NCBI GenBank assembly: GCA_000621905.1
Contig: JHXB01000002.1
Location: forward strand, 186,001 to 250,000
Direction: 5' to 3'
DNA from: Lachnospiraceae bacterium NC2004
GTDB taxonomy: Bacteria > Bacillota > Clostridia > Lachnospirales > Lachnospiraceae
DNA length: 64,000 nt
The notes under the pieces are model-generated. The model did not search any database, was not told the origin of the DNA, and saw only the letters and a list, made by a program, of their open reading frames with translations. The translations under genes were made by a program, and so were the position numbers. Position 1 is the stretch's first letter; every line of letters begins with the position of its first letter. Below are positions 33,978 to 42,650 of this stretch, in pieces.

Positions 33978-34161
33978 CTTGCCAAACCCATCAAAAAAAG
34001 TCGCCAAATCCATCAATGAAAAGTCGCCAAACCCATCAATGAAAAGTCGCCAAACCCATCAACAAAAAGTCGCCAAACCCATCAACAAAAAGTCGCCAAA
34101 CCCATCAACAAAAAGTCGCCAAACCCATCAATAAAAACTTGCCAAATCCATCAATAGAGGT
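33978..34161. repeat. Eight 23-bp tandem repeats upstream of the DUF4143 ATPase gene
   Basis: Eight head-to-tail units of exactly 23 bp (33978, 34001, 34024, 34047, 34070, 34093, 34116, 34139). Each contains GCCAAA(C/T)CCATCAA followed by an A-rich half. Three central copies (34047-34115) are identical and the two ends are degenerate. There are no unique spacers. The last copy starts TTGCCA where the inner copies have TCGCCA, and this forms the -35 of the next gene's promoter. It looks like an iteron or operator array. Confidence 0.93.
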
Positions 34162-34167
34162 TATAAT
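34139..34167 (+). promoter_or_regulatory. Promoter of the DUF4143 ATPase gene, -35 inside the last tandem repeat
   Basis: TTGCCA (34139-34144), 17-nt spacer, TATAAT (34162-34167). The -35 is created by a C-to-T change in the last 23-bp unit. The start site should be near 34174, and the ATG is at 34202. Confidence 0.8.
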
Positions 34168-34201
34168 ATCCTTATAATTAGAGGATTGGAGGTTGGTGTC
34201 G

Positions 34202-35476
34202 ATGAGGGAATATCGTGCCCGAATATGTGACGGATTATTAATTGAAAAATTAGAGGCGAGAGGTGCTATTCTTGTGAAAGGTGCAAAGTGGTGTGGTAAA
34301 ACTACCACTTCTGCTCATATAGCAAAGTCTGAGGTGCGTATGGAGGATCCAGCTAAGAAAAAACAGTATTTAGAACTGGCAGAGATGAATCCACAGCAAT
34401 TGTTACAAGGTGAAGTCCCACATCTTATTGATGAGTGGCAACTAGCCCCTAAACTTTGGGATGCGGTGAGGTATGAGGTTGATCAGAGAGACGAATTTGG
34501 TCAGTTCATATTGACAGGTTCTGCTGTACCACCCGACGTTTCTGAGATATCTCATACAGGGACAGGAAGAATATCCTCTTTGCTTATGAGGCCGATGACG
34601 CTATATGAGTCAGATGATTCCACCGGAGAAGTATCTCTTAGAGCTTTGTTTTCGTTAGAACATGAGATAAGAGGAACCGGGGAACATAGTATTGATGATA
34701 TTGCTTTTTTGATATGTAGGGGTGGTTGGCCTAAAGCTGTTGGTAGAACTAAGAAAGTTGCTTTGATGCAGGCAATAGACTACTACGATTCTTTGGTTGA
34801 GTCTGATATATCAAGAGTTGACGGAATAAACAGAGATCCTGAGAGGGCGAGAAGAGTACTTAGAGCATATTCAAGAAGTGTATCTTCGGAAGCAACGATT
34901 GTCTCAATTCTTAATGATGTTAAGGCTGATGAGAATGATTCATTCAGCGAGAATACATTAAGATCTTATTTACTTGCATTTAAGAAGATTTTTGTTATAG
35001 AAGACACACCAGCATGGAATCCTAACATAAGATCTAAGACAGCGATACGAACTTCAGATACCAGATACTTGGTAGATCCATCGATTGCTACAGCAGCGCT
35101 TGGTGTAGGACCTAAGGATCTTGTTAACGATTTAGCTACTATGGGTTTACTATTTGAGAATATGTGTGTAAGAGATCTTAGAGTATATGCTGAAGCAATC
35201 GGTGGAAGTGTATACCATTATCGCGATAAGAGTGGTCTTGAATGCGACGCTGTTGTTCATTTAAGGAATGGAAGATATGGTCTCGTCGAGATTAAGCTTG
35301 GCGGCGATAAATTAATAGAAGAAGGCGCAACTAATCTCTTGAAGTTAAGAGATAGGATAGACAGTGATAAAATGAACGAGCCTGCATTTATGATGGTTTT
35401 ATGCGGAATAGCCCCATTTGCATACAAAAGAAGCGATGGGGTAATGGTTGTTCCGATTGGATGCTTGAGGGATTGA
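34202..35476 (+). CDS. AAA_14/DUF4143-family ATPase
   Basis: 424 residues from ATG 34202, which lies 9 nt after GGAGG; a TTG at 34193 directly touches that site. The N-terminal AAA_14 domain shows Walker A GAKWCGKTT (27-35), Walker B HLIDEWQ (D77, E78) and the sensor-like QFILTGSAVPP. The C-terminal DUF4143 region has the PD-(D/E)xK-like pattern SGLECDAVV...GLVEIKLGG, suggesting a nuclease-like fold. These proteins are widespread, often of unknown role, and may be mobile or defence-related. It is transcribed alone under a promoter that overlaps the 23-bp repeat array, which may be bound by this or another protein. Confidence 0.88.
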   Translation: MREYRARICDGLLIEKLEARGAILVKGAKWCGKTTTSAHIAKSEVRMEDPAKKKQYLELAEMNPQQLLQGEVPHLIDEWQLAPKLWDAVRYEVDQRDEFGQFILTGSAVPPDVSEISHTGTGRISSLLMRPMTLYESDDSTGEVSLRALFSLEHEIRGTGEHSIDDIAFLICRGGWPKAVGRTKKVALMQAIDYYDSLVESDISRVDGINRDPERARRVLRAYSRSVSSEATIVSILNDVKADENDSFSENTLRSYLLAFKKIFVIEDTPAWNPNIRSKTAIRTSDTRYLVDPSIATAALGVGPKDLVNDLATMGLLFENMCVRDLRVYAEAIGGSVYHYRDKSGLECDAVVHLRNGRYGLVEIKLGGDKLIEEGATNLLKLRDRIDSDKMNEPAFMMVLCGIAPFAYKRSDGVMVVPIGCLRD

Positions 35477-35513
35477 TGTTAATCAGTGGGTGAAATGACA
35501 TGTACATTATATA

Positions 35514-36875
35514 TTACACCTCCCTAGTGATATTCTTCACCCATTTATATTTAACATAGTGTTTATAGACTGCAGGTATCTTGACAAACTCATCTAAGGT
35601 TAAGATAAATGCGACAGCAAGTACCGGGAGCTTTAAGACAAATGCAGCTATCATTCCCATAGGAACGACAACAACCCAGAGCGTTATAATGTCGCAGTAC
35701 ATACCGAACTTGGTATCTCCACCCGCCGGGAAAATTCCTGCGATAATGGTCGAATTAAGCGAGTTGCCGATTATATAGTAAGCAGCATAAAGCATCATCA
35801 CAAAGAGATAATGATGTGCAACTTCGCCGAGGTTAACAAACCTCATAATAAGCGGTGTGAGCGCAAGTATAACGAGTCCAGATCCAATACCTACCCAGAT
35901 AGAGAATCTCACAAAACTTCCGCCGGCCTTCTTGGCTGCATCGAGTTCGTTCTTTCCAAGCATTTGCCCAAGAACGATTCCGACACCGGAAGATATACCC
36001 CAGCAGAAGCTTGCAACCATGCTTCTGACAATACTAGCAATTGAGTTGGCGGCAACTGCATCACTTCCTAAGCGTCCCATGATAACAGAATACATGGTGA
36101 CACCGCCGCCCCATCCTAACTGATTCAAGAGAACCGGGGTGGTGTATTTGATGTAGTCTTTGTGCAGAGTTTTGCTACATATGGTAGGTAGCAGCATTTT
36201 CTTGATGTCAAGTGAAACACATTTACCCATAGCGACGAGTATTATGACAAATGCTGACTCAAATATCCTTGCAATAACGGTCGCAAGAGCTGCACCTTCA
36301 ATTCCCATCTTAGGGAATATGCTGAGTCCGAATATAAGACAGGCATTCAGTATAATATTAAGTATTACCGAAAGTGAACCTATAAGAGAGCTTAATCCTG
36401 CTCTGTCACAGACCTTAAGAATTCCGAAGTAAACCTGTGCAAATCCGCCGATGATATATGAAAGCGAAACCATTCTTAAGTATTTTGCTCCCCCTTCTAT
36501 CAGAACCGGATCTGTAGTGAAGATTCGCATGATGTATGTAGGAACTACAAATGTAGCAACAGTAAATATAAGTCCTATAAGCAATGTGTATCTCATCGCA
36601 ACCGCGAGAACCTCTCGTACAGTATCTTTGTCGCCTTTGCCCCAGTATTGGGCTGCGATAACCGTACATCCGCCTATAAATGCTCCGAAGAACAGGCTGT
36701 AGACAAATGCTATCTGTGTTGCCAAAGATACTGATGACAGACTGTCTTTGTCAAGAAAGCCCAGCATAAAAGCATCGGATGCCGATACAAGCGACATCAT
36801 AAGATACTGAAACGATATAGGCATTACAACTTTAAATAAATCTTTATATATCTTATTGATAATATCTCTCCTCAT
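35514..36875 (-). CDS. MATE-family multidrug/cation antiporter
   Basis: 453 residues with 12 membrane helices in two halves, typical of MATE exporters of the DinF/NorM type. Recognisable parts are the N-half block FFGAFIGGCTVIAAQYWGKG and the matching C-half block CWGISSGVGIVLGQMLGKNE, which hold the conserved Gln-x-x-Gly-(K/A)-x pattern. It should exchange organic cations or drugs for Na+ or H+. Transcribed alone; AGGAGAGATATT lies before the ATG. The 37-nt gap to the convergent ATPase gene shows no strong terminator. Confidence 0.93.
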   Translation of the reverse strand: MRRDIINKIYKDLFKVVMPISFQYLMMSLVSASDAFMLGFLDKDSLSSVSLATQIAFVYSLFFGAFIGGCTVIAAQYWGKGDKDTVREVLAVAMRYTLLIGLIFTVATFVVPTYIMRIFTTDPVLIEGGAKYLRMVSLSYIIGGFAQVYFGILKVCDRAGLSSLIGSLSVILNIILNACLIFGLSIFPKMGIEGAALATVIARIFESAFVIILVAMGKCVSLDIKKMLLPTICSKTLHKDYIKYTTPVLLNQLGWGGGVTMYSVIMGRLGSDAVAANSIASIVRSMVASFCWGISSGVGIVLGQMLGKNELDAAKKAGGSFVRFSIWVGIGSGLVILALTPLIMRFVNLGEVAHHYLFVMMLYAAYYIIGNSLNSTIIAGIFPAGGDTKFGMYCDIITLWVVVVPMGMIAAFVLKLPVLAVAFILTLDEFVKIPAVYKHYVKYKWVKNITREV

Positions 36876-36920
36876 CTATTGTGTTTTTATACGTCACTTT
36901 GAGAATGACAGTATTTGACT

Positions 36921-36949
36921 ATCATACAACGCATCGTTTAATTTGGCAA
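36921..36949 (-). promoter_or_regulatory. Promoter of the MATE gene
   Basis: On the minus strand TTGCCA (36949-36944), 17-nt spacer, TATGAT (36926-36921). Confidence 0.7.
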
Positions 36950-36984
36950 GTTATCTATCAAACGACATCAATAGTGCTAAAGAA

Positions 36985-37014
36985 TTGTTTTTTGCTTGTA
37001 AAATGTGGTATAAT
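36985..37014 (+). promoter_or_regulatory. Promoter of the GGDEF-EAL gene
   Basis: TTGTTT (36985-36990), 18-nt spacer, TATAAT (37009-37014) with extended -10 TGG. The resulting leader of about 190 nt would contain the whole repeat element at 37041-37173. Confidence 0.65.
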
Positions 37015-37040
37015 CACAAGGGTTGATATATAGCTCAATA

Positions 37041-37173
37041 TGTCATCCTGAGCGTAAGCGAAGGATCTTTGACCTTCGAAGAAGGTCAATAATAATAGTA
37101 AACATAGGGCTATAATAACAATTCTCCCTCATTTCATTCGGGAGAAAGATTCTTCGCTTCGCTCAGAATGACA
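37041..37173. repeat. MITE-like element A, full copy (133 bp)
   Basis: Ends are near-perfect inverted repeats of about 30 bp: TGTCATCCTGAGCGTAAGCG at the left and the complement of TGTCATTCTGAGCGAAGCG at the right. Inside the left end is the hairpin GACCTT...AAGGTC (37071-37087), and inside the right end CTCCC...GGGAG (about 37125-37144). No coding capacity. The same arrangement in opposite orientation is found at 61072-61214. Confidence 0.88.
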
Positions 37174-37211
37174 TGAGTTGTGTACGTATTCGTGATTAAG
37201 GGAGAGATAAC

Positions 37212-39362
37212 ATGGCTAATTATAAGAAGAAGAGAATAAAGAAGATTAAGCGTAATTTTTCATGGATAGGAGTTGTGCTTTTTTGCATTTTCTTTGCTAT
37301 TGCGGGAGTCATTACTGTAGCACTTGCAGATGTATTTTTGAGTATGTTTATCAAGAATAAGGCCGACGGAGGGTTTGCATTTGCCAAATATATGGCAGGC
37401 GTATATGAGTCAGCCGTTGATAAGGAAGATGTATATGAGACACTTGATAAAGCTGACAGAGCTTATGTCATAAAGGATAAGAAGGGCAATGTTATACACG
37501 AGCATGGCAAGATTACAGCTGCTAACAAAGGTGAAGAGGTTCGTGATAAGCTTATGATGACCGGAACATTGGGAACGGTAAGTATAAATGGTCTTGTGAG
37601 TGAAGATGCAGATGGTAACATAGATAGGGCGTATTATGTTATAGATGAGGATGGACAAATCACTGCTACGAGTGTAGATACGAACAGTACTGAGGAGATG
37701 ACCTCTGATAGTGGAGATAAGACATACTTATATAGTGATACCGAAGCCCAATATATTACCACATATGGCGGTGAGGTTTCGATTGATTTATTATTGTTCT
37801 ATCATGATTATGTGAGCAAGCCTTTTAACGAGGTGTTTACCGATAGAGATTCGATTGTGTCCCTTCCGTATTGGATAGGCTATGATGTGGATGGTGGAGA
37901 CAATTTATTTATTGTCCAATCGTTTGTAAATATAGAATTGTCTGATATTACATACATTTTGATTGCTATAGGATTAATCATATTAATTGCAGGTTTATTG
38001 TTCTTCACAATGGTTATAAGCACGATTGTTAACGCCGTTAACAACAGGAGAGCAGTTAATCTTCTATTTACAGACATGGTGACCAAAGGTCGCAACTGGC
38101 TTTGGTTTGTATATAGAGGAACACCGTTCCTTGCTAAGGGAAGTACGGCCAAGAATAATTATGCCGTTGTCAATCTCGTTTTTGTTAAGTACAGGAATTA
38201 CTGCATGTGCCATTCGTTAGAGCAGGGAGAGATTGTGCTTAAGAGAGTGCATGACAGGCTAAAACGCTTGGTTAATAAGAAAGAGATGGTCGTGCATGTG
38301 TCCAATTCTAATTTTGCGTTACTTCTTAAATACAACGATAAAGAAGAGTTGAATGCAAGACTTAATTCTATCATTAACGATCTTTCGAGCGTCGATACTG
38401 CTCATTCATTTAAATTCCAGGCGGGCGTCGATCTTGTAGGTGTCTACAAAAATGAAAAGGGAAGAGTTGTTAAGCGTAAAGACATAGATATTGAGAGAGA
38501 GTACAATAATGCCTGTGAAGCAAGAACAACGCTTAAAGGCAGTGATGATTCCGGAATAGCATATTTCGATCAAAAGATGATTGACGATCAGAAATGGATT
38601 GATACCGTTACTGAGAGACAGGGATACGCTATTTCTAACGAAGAGTTTAAGGTATATTATCAACCGAAGTATGATCCTGTAACAGATACCTTAAAAGGAG
38701 CTGAGGCACTTATCAGATGGATTAATGATGATATGGGTTTTGTTCCTCCGGGTAAGTTTATTCCTATATTCGAGAAGAATGGATTTATTACTTCGATAGA
38801 TCATTATATGCTTGAACATGTGGCTAAGGATCAGAAGGAATGGCTCGATCAGGGCAAGAATCTCGTTCCCGTCTCTGTCAATTTCTCGAGGGCGCATTTT
38901 GCTGAGAGTGATCTTGCTGAACAGATAAGGGATTCTGTCGATAAGATAGGCACTCCGCATAAATATATCGAGATAGAGCTTACGGAGAGCGCGTTTTTCG
39001 ATGACAAGAAGGCGCTTATATCGACTATTACGAGATTGAGGGAGTACGGATTTGCGGTCTCTATGGATGACTTTGGTTCGGGATATTCGTCGCTTAATTC
39101 CTTGAAGGATATGCCTCTTGACGTATTAAAGCTTGATGCGGAGTTTTTTAGAGGTGAAAATGCAGGCGAACGCGGCGAGATAGTAGTAGCGGAAGCTATC
39201 AAACTCGCTAAGAGTCTTAATATGCGTACTGTAGCTGAGGGTGTTGAGATCAAGGAGCAGGTTGATTTTCTTGCGGCTCAGGGATGCGATATGATTCAAG
39301 GTTATTATTACGCCAAGCCTATGGTTAAAGAAGATTACGAAGGAGCCATGGAGGCTGAATAA
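37212..39362 (+). CDS. Membrane GGDEF-EAL protein, likely c-di-GMP phosphodiesterase
   Basis: 716 residues. TM1 at about 17-42, an extracytoplasmic sensor domain (45-250), TM2 at about 253-280, a degenerate GGDEF domain (about 300-450, with NSNFALLLKY where GGDEF should be) and an intact EAL domain (about 465-712). EAL hallmarks present are GAEALIRW, NFSRAHF, IEIELTESAF, SMDDFGSGYSSL, LKLDAEFF and VAEGVE, so metal and c-di-GMP ligands are kept. It should hydrolyse c-di-GMP, with the dead GGDEF part possibly sensing GTP. GGGAGAG precedes the ATG. The leader contains a MITE-like repeat. Confidence 0.93.
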   Translation: MANYKKKRIKKIKRNFSWIGVVLFCIFFAIAGVITVALADVFLSMFIKNKADGGFAFAKYMAGVYESAVDKEDVYETLDKADRAYVIKDKKGNVIHEHGKITAANKGEEVRDKLMMTGTLGTVSINGLVSEDADGNIDRAYYVIDEDGQITATSVDTNSTEEMTSDSGDKTYLYSDTEAQYITTYGGEVSIDLLLFYHDYVSKPFNEVFTDRDSIVSLPYWIGYDVDGGDNLFIVQSFVNIELSDITYILIAIGLIILIAGLLFFTMVISTIVNAVNNRRAVNLLFTDMVTKGRNWLWFVYRGTPFLAKGSTAKNNYAVVNLVFVKYRNYCMCHSLEQGEIVLKRVHDRLKRLVNKKEMVVHVSNSNFALLLKYNDKEELNARLNSIINDLSSVDTAHSFKFQAGVDLVGVYKNEKGRVVKRKDIDIEREYNNACEARTTLKGSDDSGIAYFDQKMIDDQKWIDTVTERQGYAISNEEFKVYYQPKYDPVTDTLKGAEALIRWINDDMGFVPPGKFIPIFEKNGFITSIDHYMLEHVAKDQKEWLDQGKNLVPVSVNFSRAHFAESDLAEQIRDSVDKIGTPHKYIEIELTESAFFDDKKALISTITRLREYGFAVSMDDFGSGYSSLNSLKDMPLDVLKLDAEFFRGENAGERGEIVVAEAIKLAKSLNMRTVAEGVEIKEQVDFLAAQGCDMIQGYYYAKPMVKEDYEGAMEAE

Positions 39363-39363
39363 A

Positions 39364-39411
39364 AAAGGGTGCGTCACATAGTCAAACTATGACCATGGTG
39401 ACGTACCCTTT
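39364..39411. terminator. Bidirectional terminator between convergent genes
   Basis: AAAGGGTGCGTCAC (39364-39377) pairs with GTGACGTACCCTTT (39398-39411) with one G-U step, and an inner CATAGT/ACTATG hairpin fills the loop. A and T runs flank it. Confidence 0.87.
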
Positions 39412-39425
39412 ATCATTTAAACTAA

Positions 39426-40424
39426 CTATTTAACTGTTACTTTGATCTTTTGGGTCTTGCCGTTGGCTTTAACAGAAACGGTTGCTTTACCCTTCTTGAC
39501 GCCTTTGATTGTGACTTTTCCACTCTTATATGTGGCTTTTGCCACTTTAGAAGAAGATGATGAAACACTTACCTTATCACCACTAAACATCGTAGTTACT
39601 TTAACAGTAGCTGATTTCTTTTTCTTAACTTTGACAGAAGTCTTAGCGACTGTAAGCGCTGATGTATTAAACGTTGTAGCTTCAAATTCCGTGTAGTCTC
39701 CATCTATTTCACCTGTGAATCCAGCGATTGGACCGCTTTTGGTGTAGTCGGTCTTGTACTCTTTGTCACCAATCTTAACTGATGCATTCGTAACTACAAA
39801 TTTACCATTGTAAGGACGATCGGTAGTAAATCTGATCTGTGGAACCACGTCTCCTGTTGCAGGGATTGGATCGGTCCACTCCTTGTTAAGACCTGTTGTT
39901 TCATCCCATTCCTGAGTTTTGAAAGTAGGATTAACTGTAGCGTCTACAATTTCGACTTTAACCATGTCGCCAATCACTTTAGCATCTTTTATGCATGGTG
40001 GATTAGGTATTTCAGTGTCATTAGGTCCTATTCCGTTCCAGAAAGGACAGTTTTTTTCATAATCAAACCCGATACGTAATGTGTATTCTCTCTCTAGGTA
40101 TCCGTTGACTTCTAAATCGCCAAACCAAAACTGTATCTGTGGATCGATGAAGACAGAACCATCAGTTTCTTTGTTAAATATGGAAAGTGGAAAATAAATG
40201 TCTGCACTAAGCTTATAAGAATTAAAATCCGAAGAAAATATTCCGGGTTCATTCCAGCTTGAAACGGAAGAAAGGCCCATTGGTCCTCCTTGGTCGTCTG
40301 TGATAACTATCAGCGGTGCAACAACCCCTTTGAGTGATTCTGCTTTTACAGGTGTGGATGTAATGCCTGATAAAAGCGAAACAACAAGTGCAAAAGCAAA
40401 TACGTTTCTTAGAAATCTCTTCAT
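39426..40424 (-). CDS. Secreted protein with C-terminal Ig-like (Big_2-type) repeat
   Basis: 332 residues. A signal peptide occupies about residues 1-28 (basic start, hydrophobic core, cleavage near VKA-ES). The central 220 residues are a strand-rich unrecognised domain. The C-terminal 75 residues form a bacterial Ig-like module with the pattern SSSSKVAKATYKSGKVTIKG followed by KKGKATVSVKANGK, as in cell-wall and adhesin proteins of Clostridia. The module is very Lys-rich. No sorting signal is seen, so it is probably secreted or bound by charge. AGGAGGTAAACA precedes the ATG. No enzyme motif recognised. Confidence 0.85.
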   Translation of the reverse strand: MKRFLRNVFAFALVVSLLSGITSTPVKAESLKGVVAPLIVITDDQGGPMGLSSVSSWNEPGIFSSDFNSYKLSADIYFPLSIFNKETDGSVFIDPQIQFWFGDLEVNGYLEREYTLRIGFDYEKNCPFWNGIGPNDTEIPNPPCIKDAKVIGDMVKVEIVDATVNPTFKTQEWDETTGLNKEWTDPIPATGDVVPQIRFTTDRPYNGKFVVTNASVKIGDKEYKTDYTKSGPIAGFTGEIDGDYTEFEATTFNTSALTVAKTSVKVKKKKSATVKVTTMFSGDKVSVSSSSSKVAKATYKSGKVTIKGVKKGKATVSVKANGKTQKIKVTVK

Positions 40425-40541
40425 ATTGTTTACCTCCTATGTAAAAATGAAATAGAATATTTCTTGATTATATTTTAACACTATTCTTAATAAAATCCTA
40501 GTAAAAAAAGCTTAATCCGTATATTTTGGGTATTTAAATTA

Positions 40542-40570
40542 TCTACAATATATAGTAAAATCAATATAAT
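40542..40570 (+). promoter_or_regulatory. Possible promoter of the second hybrid kinase gene
   Basis: TCTACA (40542-40547), 17-nt spacer, TATAAT (40565-40570), 40 nt before the ATG at 40610. Confidence 0.5.
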
Positions 40571-40609
40571 AGATTAAGGAATTATATACTGATGTACAAG
40601 GAGCGTTCT

Positions 40610-42391
40610 ATGAATTTATTCAAACGACATATGCAATTGTTTTTTAGAGAAGAATTGGATATAAGACACAGGTTGCTCAATCTTATATTGAGTGCGGCTT
40701 TTGTTGGTGGTCTGTTTTCGACCATTGCAACATTTGCAGTAGGTGGAATTACAAGCGGATTAGCAACAATGGTCGTGCTGGTTGTGGTGATTGTGTCTTT
40801 GGTTTTGTCTGTAAAGTTTAACCAGATTACAGCCGCAGCTTTAGTTATAACCGGACTGGCTGATCTTGTTTTATTTCCATGGATGTATTTTCAATCGGGT
40901 GGTATGCATAGCGGTATGCCGATTTGGTTCGTGCTTGGTCTCATTTTCACTTGGCTGACCCTTAATGGGAAGCTGTGTTATATTATGTATTTTTTGGAGC
41001 TTTCCGTTATGGTAGTAACTATTGTTATTGGAGAGGACCATCCGGATTGGTTTAAGGCCATGCCTGATGACTATATGAGAGGAGATATTATCCAGTCTAT
41101 AATCGCAGTATCTATAGTTATCGGTGTCATTTTCAAATATCAGACTTATGTCTATGAGAAGCAGCGTAAGAAGATTTTGGAGAAAGACGAGATGCTTCAT
41201 ATTGCAAATGAAGCCAAGAGCGAGTTTTTGGCTAACATGTCACACGAGATAAGAACTCCGATTAACGGTATTATCGGAATGAACAGCATGCTTCTTGACG
41301 AGATAGATGGGGGCAACACCGAGGCTATCAAGGAGTACGCCAACAACATTAACAGCGCGAGTCGGACGCTGCTTGCGATTATCAACGATATTCTCGACAT
41401 TTCCAAGATTGAATCGGGTAAGATGGAGCTCACCTTGGTTGAGTATGATCTTTTTTCAGTATTAAATGACTGTTATAATCTGACAATGCCTAGAGCTGCC
41501 AAGAAGGATCTCAAGTTAGAGATGGACATTGCAAAGACTATCCCGTCTGTGCTTAAGGGTGATGAGGTTCATATCAGGCAGATTATTAATAACTTCTTGT
41601 CAAATGCAGTTAAGTACACCAACACCGGTAAGGTTACGCTTAAGATGACCGAAGAGTCAAGAAAAGGCAAAGATATTGTTTTGAAACTTGAAATCATAGA
41701 TACGGGAATCGGAATTAAGCCGGAGGACATGGAGAAGCTGTTCTCTAATTTTACAAGAATTGATGTTAAGAGAAACCGAAGTATTGAAGGAACAGGCTTA
41801 GGGCTTGCTCTTACAGATAAGCTTGTCAAGCTGATGGACGGTGAGATAAAGGTTGAAAGTGAGTACGGTAAGGGCTCGATATTTACTGTTACCATTCCGC
41901 AGCAGATTGTAAAAGACGAACCTATCGGAGACTTCTCTGATAAGTATCAGAGTTACATCAAGCTCGCTAAGAAGATGAGCGTCAATGTTAAGATGCCGGA
42001 TGTCAATATTCTTGTTGTTGATGATGTTGAGATGAATATCAAGGTATTTAAAGGGCTTCTTAAGAAGACAGGGGCTAAGATTGACGAGGTATACAGCGGA
42101 CAGGAATGTATAGCTAAGCTTTACGAGAAAGAATACAACATGGTCTTTCTTGATCACATGATGCCTGAGATGGATGGTGTTGAGACACTTAGAATTATAA
42201 GAGAGAAGACTGATCATAAGAATGTTGATACGCCTATTGTTGTTCTTACTGCCAACGCGATAGTAGGAGCTAAGGAGCAGTACATTAAGGAAGGTTTTGT
42301 GGATTATTTGTCCAAACCTATTCAGCAGGAAGAACTTATCAATATGATTAAGGAGCATGTTCCTGCAAGACTTGTAAGAAAGTCTGATTAA
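40610..42391 (+). CDS. Membrane hybrid histidine kinase with receiver domain
   Basis: 593 residues from ATG 40610, which has AAGGAG 6 nt upstream; the ATG at 40592 lies before that site. About six membrane helices (25-180) without a clear sensor domain are followed by a short coiled coil and HisKA with [14 protein letters not shown] (H212). HATPase_c has an N box ([13 protein letters not shown]), IDTGIGI and GTGLGLAL. The receiver has VVDDVEMN, acceptor D515 in [11 protein letters not shown] and LSKPI. The catalytic half closely follows that of the kinase at 24207, suggesting paralogues with different input regions. No response regulator gene is adjacent. Confidence 0.92.
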   Translation: MNLFKRHMQLFFREELDIRHRLLNLILSAAFVGGLFSTIATFAVGGITSGLATMVVLVVVIVSLVLSVKFNQITAAALVITGLADLVLFPWMYFQSGGMHSGMPIWFVLGLIFTWLTLNGKLCYIMYFLELSVMVVTIVIGEDHPDWFKAMPDDYMRGDIIQSIIAVSIVIGVIFKYQTYVYEKQRKKILEKDEMLHIANEAKSEFLANMSHEIRTPINGIIGMNSMLLDEIDGGNTEAIKEYANNINSASRTLLAIINDILDISKIESGKMELTLVEYDLFSVLNDCYNLTMPRAAKKDLKLEMDIAKTIPSVLKGDEVHIRQIINNFLSNAVKYTNTGKVTLKMTEESRKGKDIVLKLEIIDTGIGIKPEDMEKLFSNFTRIDVKRNRSIEGTGLGLALTDKLVKLMDGEIKVESEYGKGSIFTVTIPQQIVKDEPIGDFSDKYQSYIKLAKKMSVNVKMPDVNILVVDDVEMNIKVFKGLLKKTGAKIDEVYSGQECIAKLYEKEYNMVFLDHMMPEMDGVETLRIIREKTDHKNVDTPIVVLTANAIVGAKEQYIKEGFVDYLSKPIQQEELINMIKEHVPARLVRKSD

Positions 42392-42402
42392 ATCTATATT
42401 AT

Positions 42403-42502
42403 TTATGATGAACCACAGGGCGTGTCCCCGTGGTTCACGTATCATAGGATGTAATCAAAGATTGATATATTATTTAAGCCTTGCATTTGCAGGGCTTTTT
42501 TT
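42403..42502 (+). terminator. Two hairpins after the hybrid kinase gene, the second a strong terminator
   Basis: An imperfect hairpin (42403-42444) pairs TATGATGAACCAC with GTGGTTC and ATCATA and has a GTGTCCCC-type core related to the GGGGACAG repeats. It is followed by AAGCCTTGC (42476-42484) paired with GCAGGGCTT (42489-42497) and seven T residues, a standard terminator. Confidence 0.85.
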
Positions 42503-42511
42503 GTGCCTTCT

Positions 42512-42538
42512 TTTGATATAACCCTATCCTATAACCTG
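42512..42538 (+). promoter_or_regulatory. Sulfur-type dyad operator upstream of adh-lyase-cysK
   Basis: An imperfect dyad: left arm TTTGATATAA, right arm TATAACC (42530-42536), centre 42525. The centre is 54 nt before the first base of the -10 (42579), as in the three other sulfur units. An additional TATAACC (42517-42523) overlaps the left arm. Confidence 0.6.
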
Positions 42539-42555
42539 CAATAACTTTTACCGAT

Positions 42556-42584
42556 TAGACAACTGATATAATCGGGAGTATATT
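42556..42584 (+). promoter_or_regulatory. Promoter of the adh-lyase-cysK operon
   Basis: TAGACA (42556-42561), 17-nt spacer, TATATT (42579-42584), the same hexamers and spacing as the AhpD-like-metNIQ promoter. TATAAT at 42567 is an alternative -10 but has no -35. Confidence 0.62.
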
Positions 42585-42650
42585 ATTGGGTATAAAAAGA
42601 ATACATACTAAACCTAGCGACAAAATAGGAATAGAGAAAAGGAGGGTATT

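Noticed and set aside
33978-34161. CRISPR array
   Set aside because: Units are contiguous 23-bp copies with no unique spacers, and no cas genes are near.
34105-34308. 67-codon minus-strand frame covering the tandem repeats
   Set aside because: Composed of repeat translation and antisense to the ATPase start; no ribosome site.
36985-37211. Small gene in the gap before the GGDEF-EAL gene
   Set aside because: The gap is filled by a promoter and a MITE-like element; no frame with a ribosome site.
41798-42445. 215-codon frame on the minus strand
   Set aside because: Antisense to the hybrid kinase receiver region and without family features.
42567-42572. TATAAT as -10 of the alcohol dehydrogenase operon
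   Set aside because: No -35 at a suitable distance, whereas TAGACA-17-TATATT just downstream matches the metNIQ promoter and keeps the 54-nt distance to the dyad.
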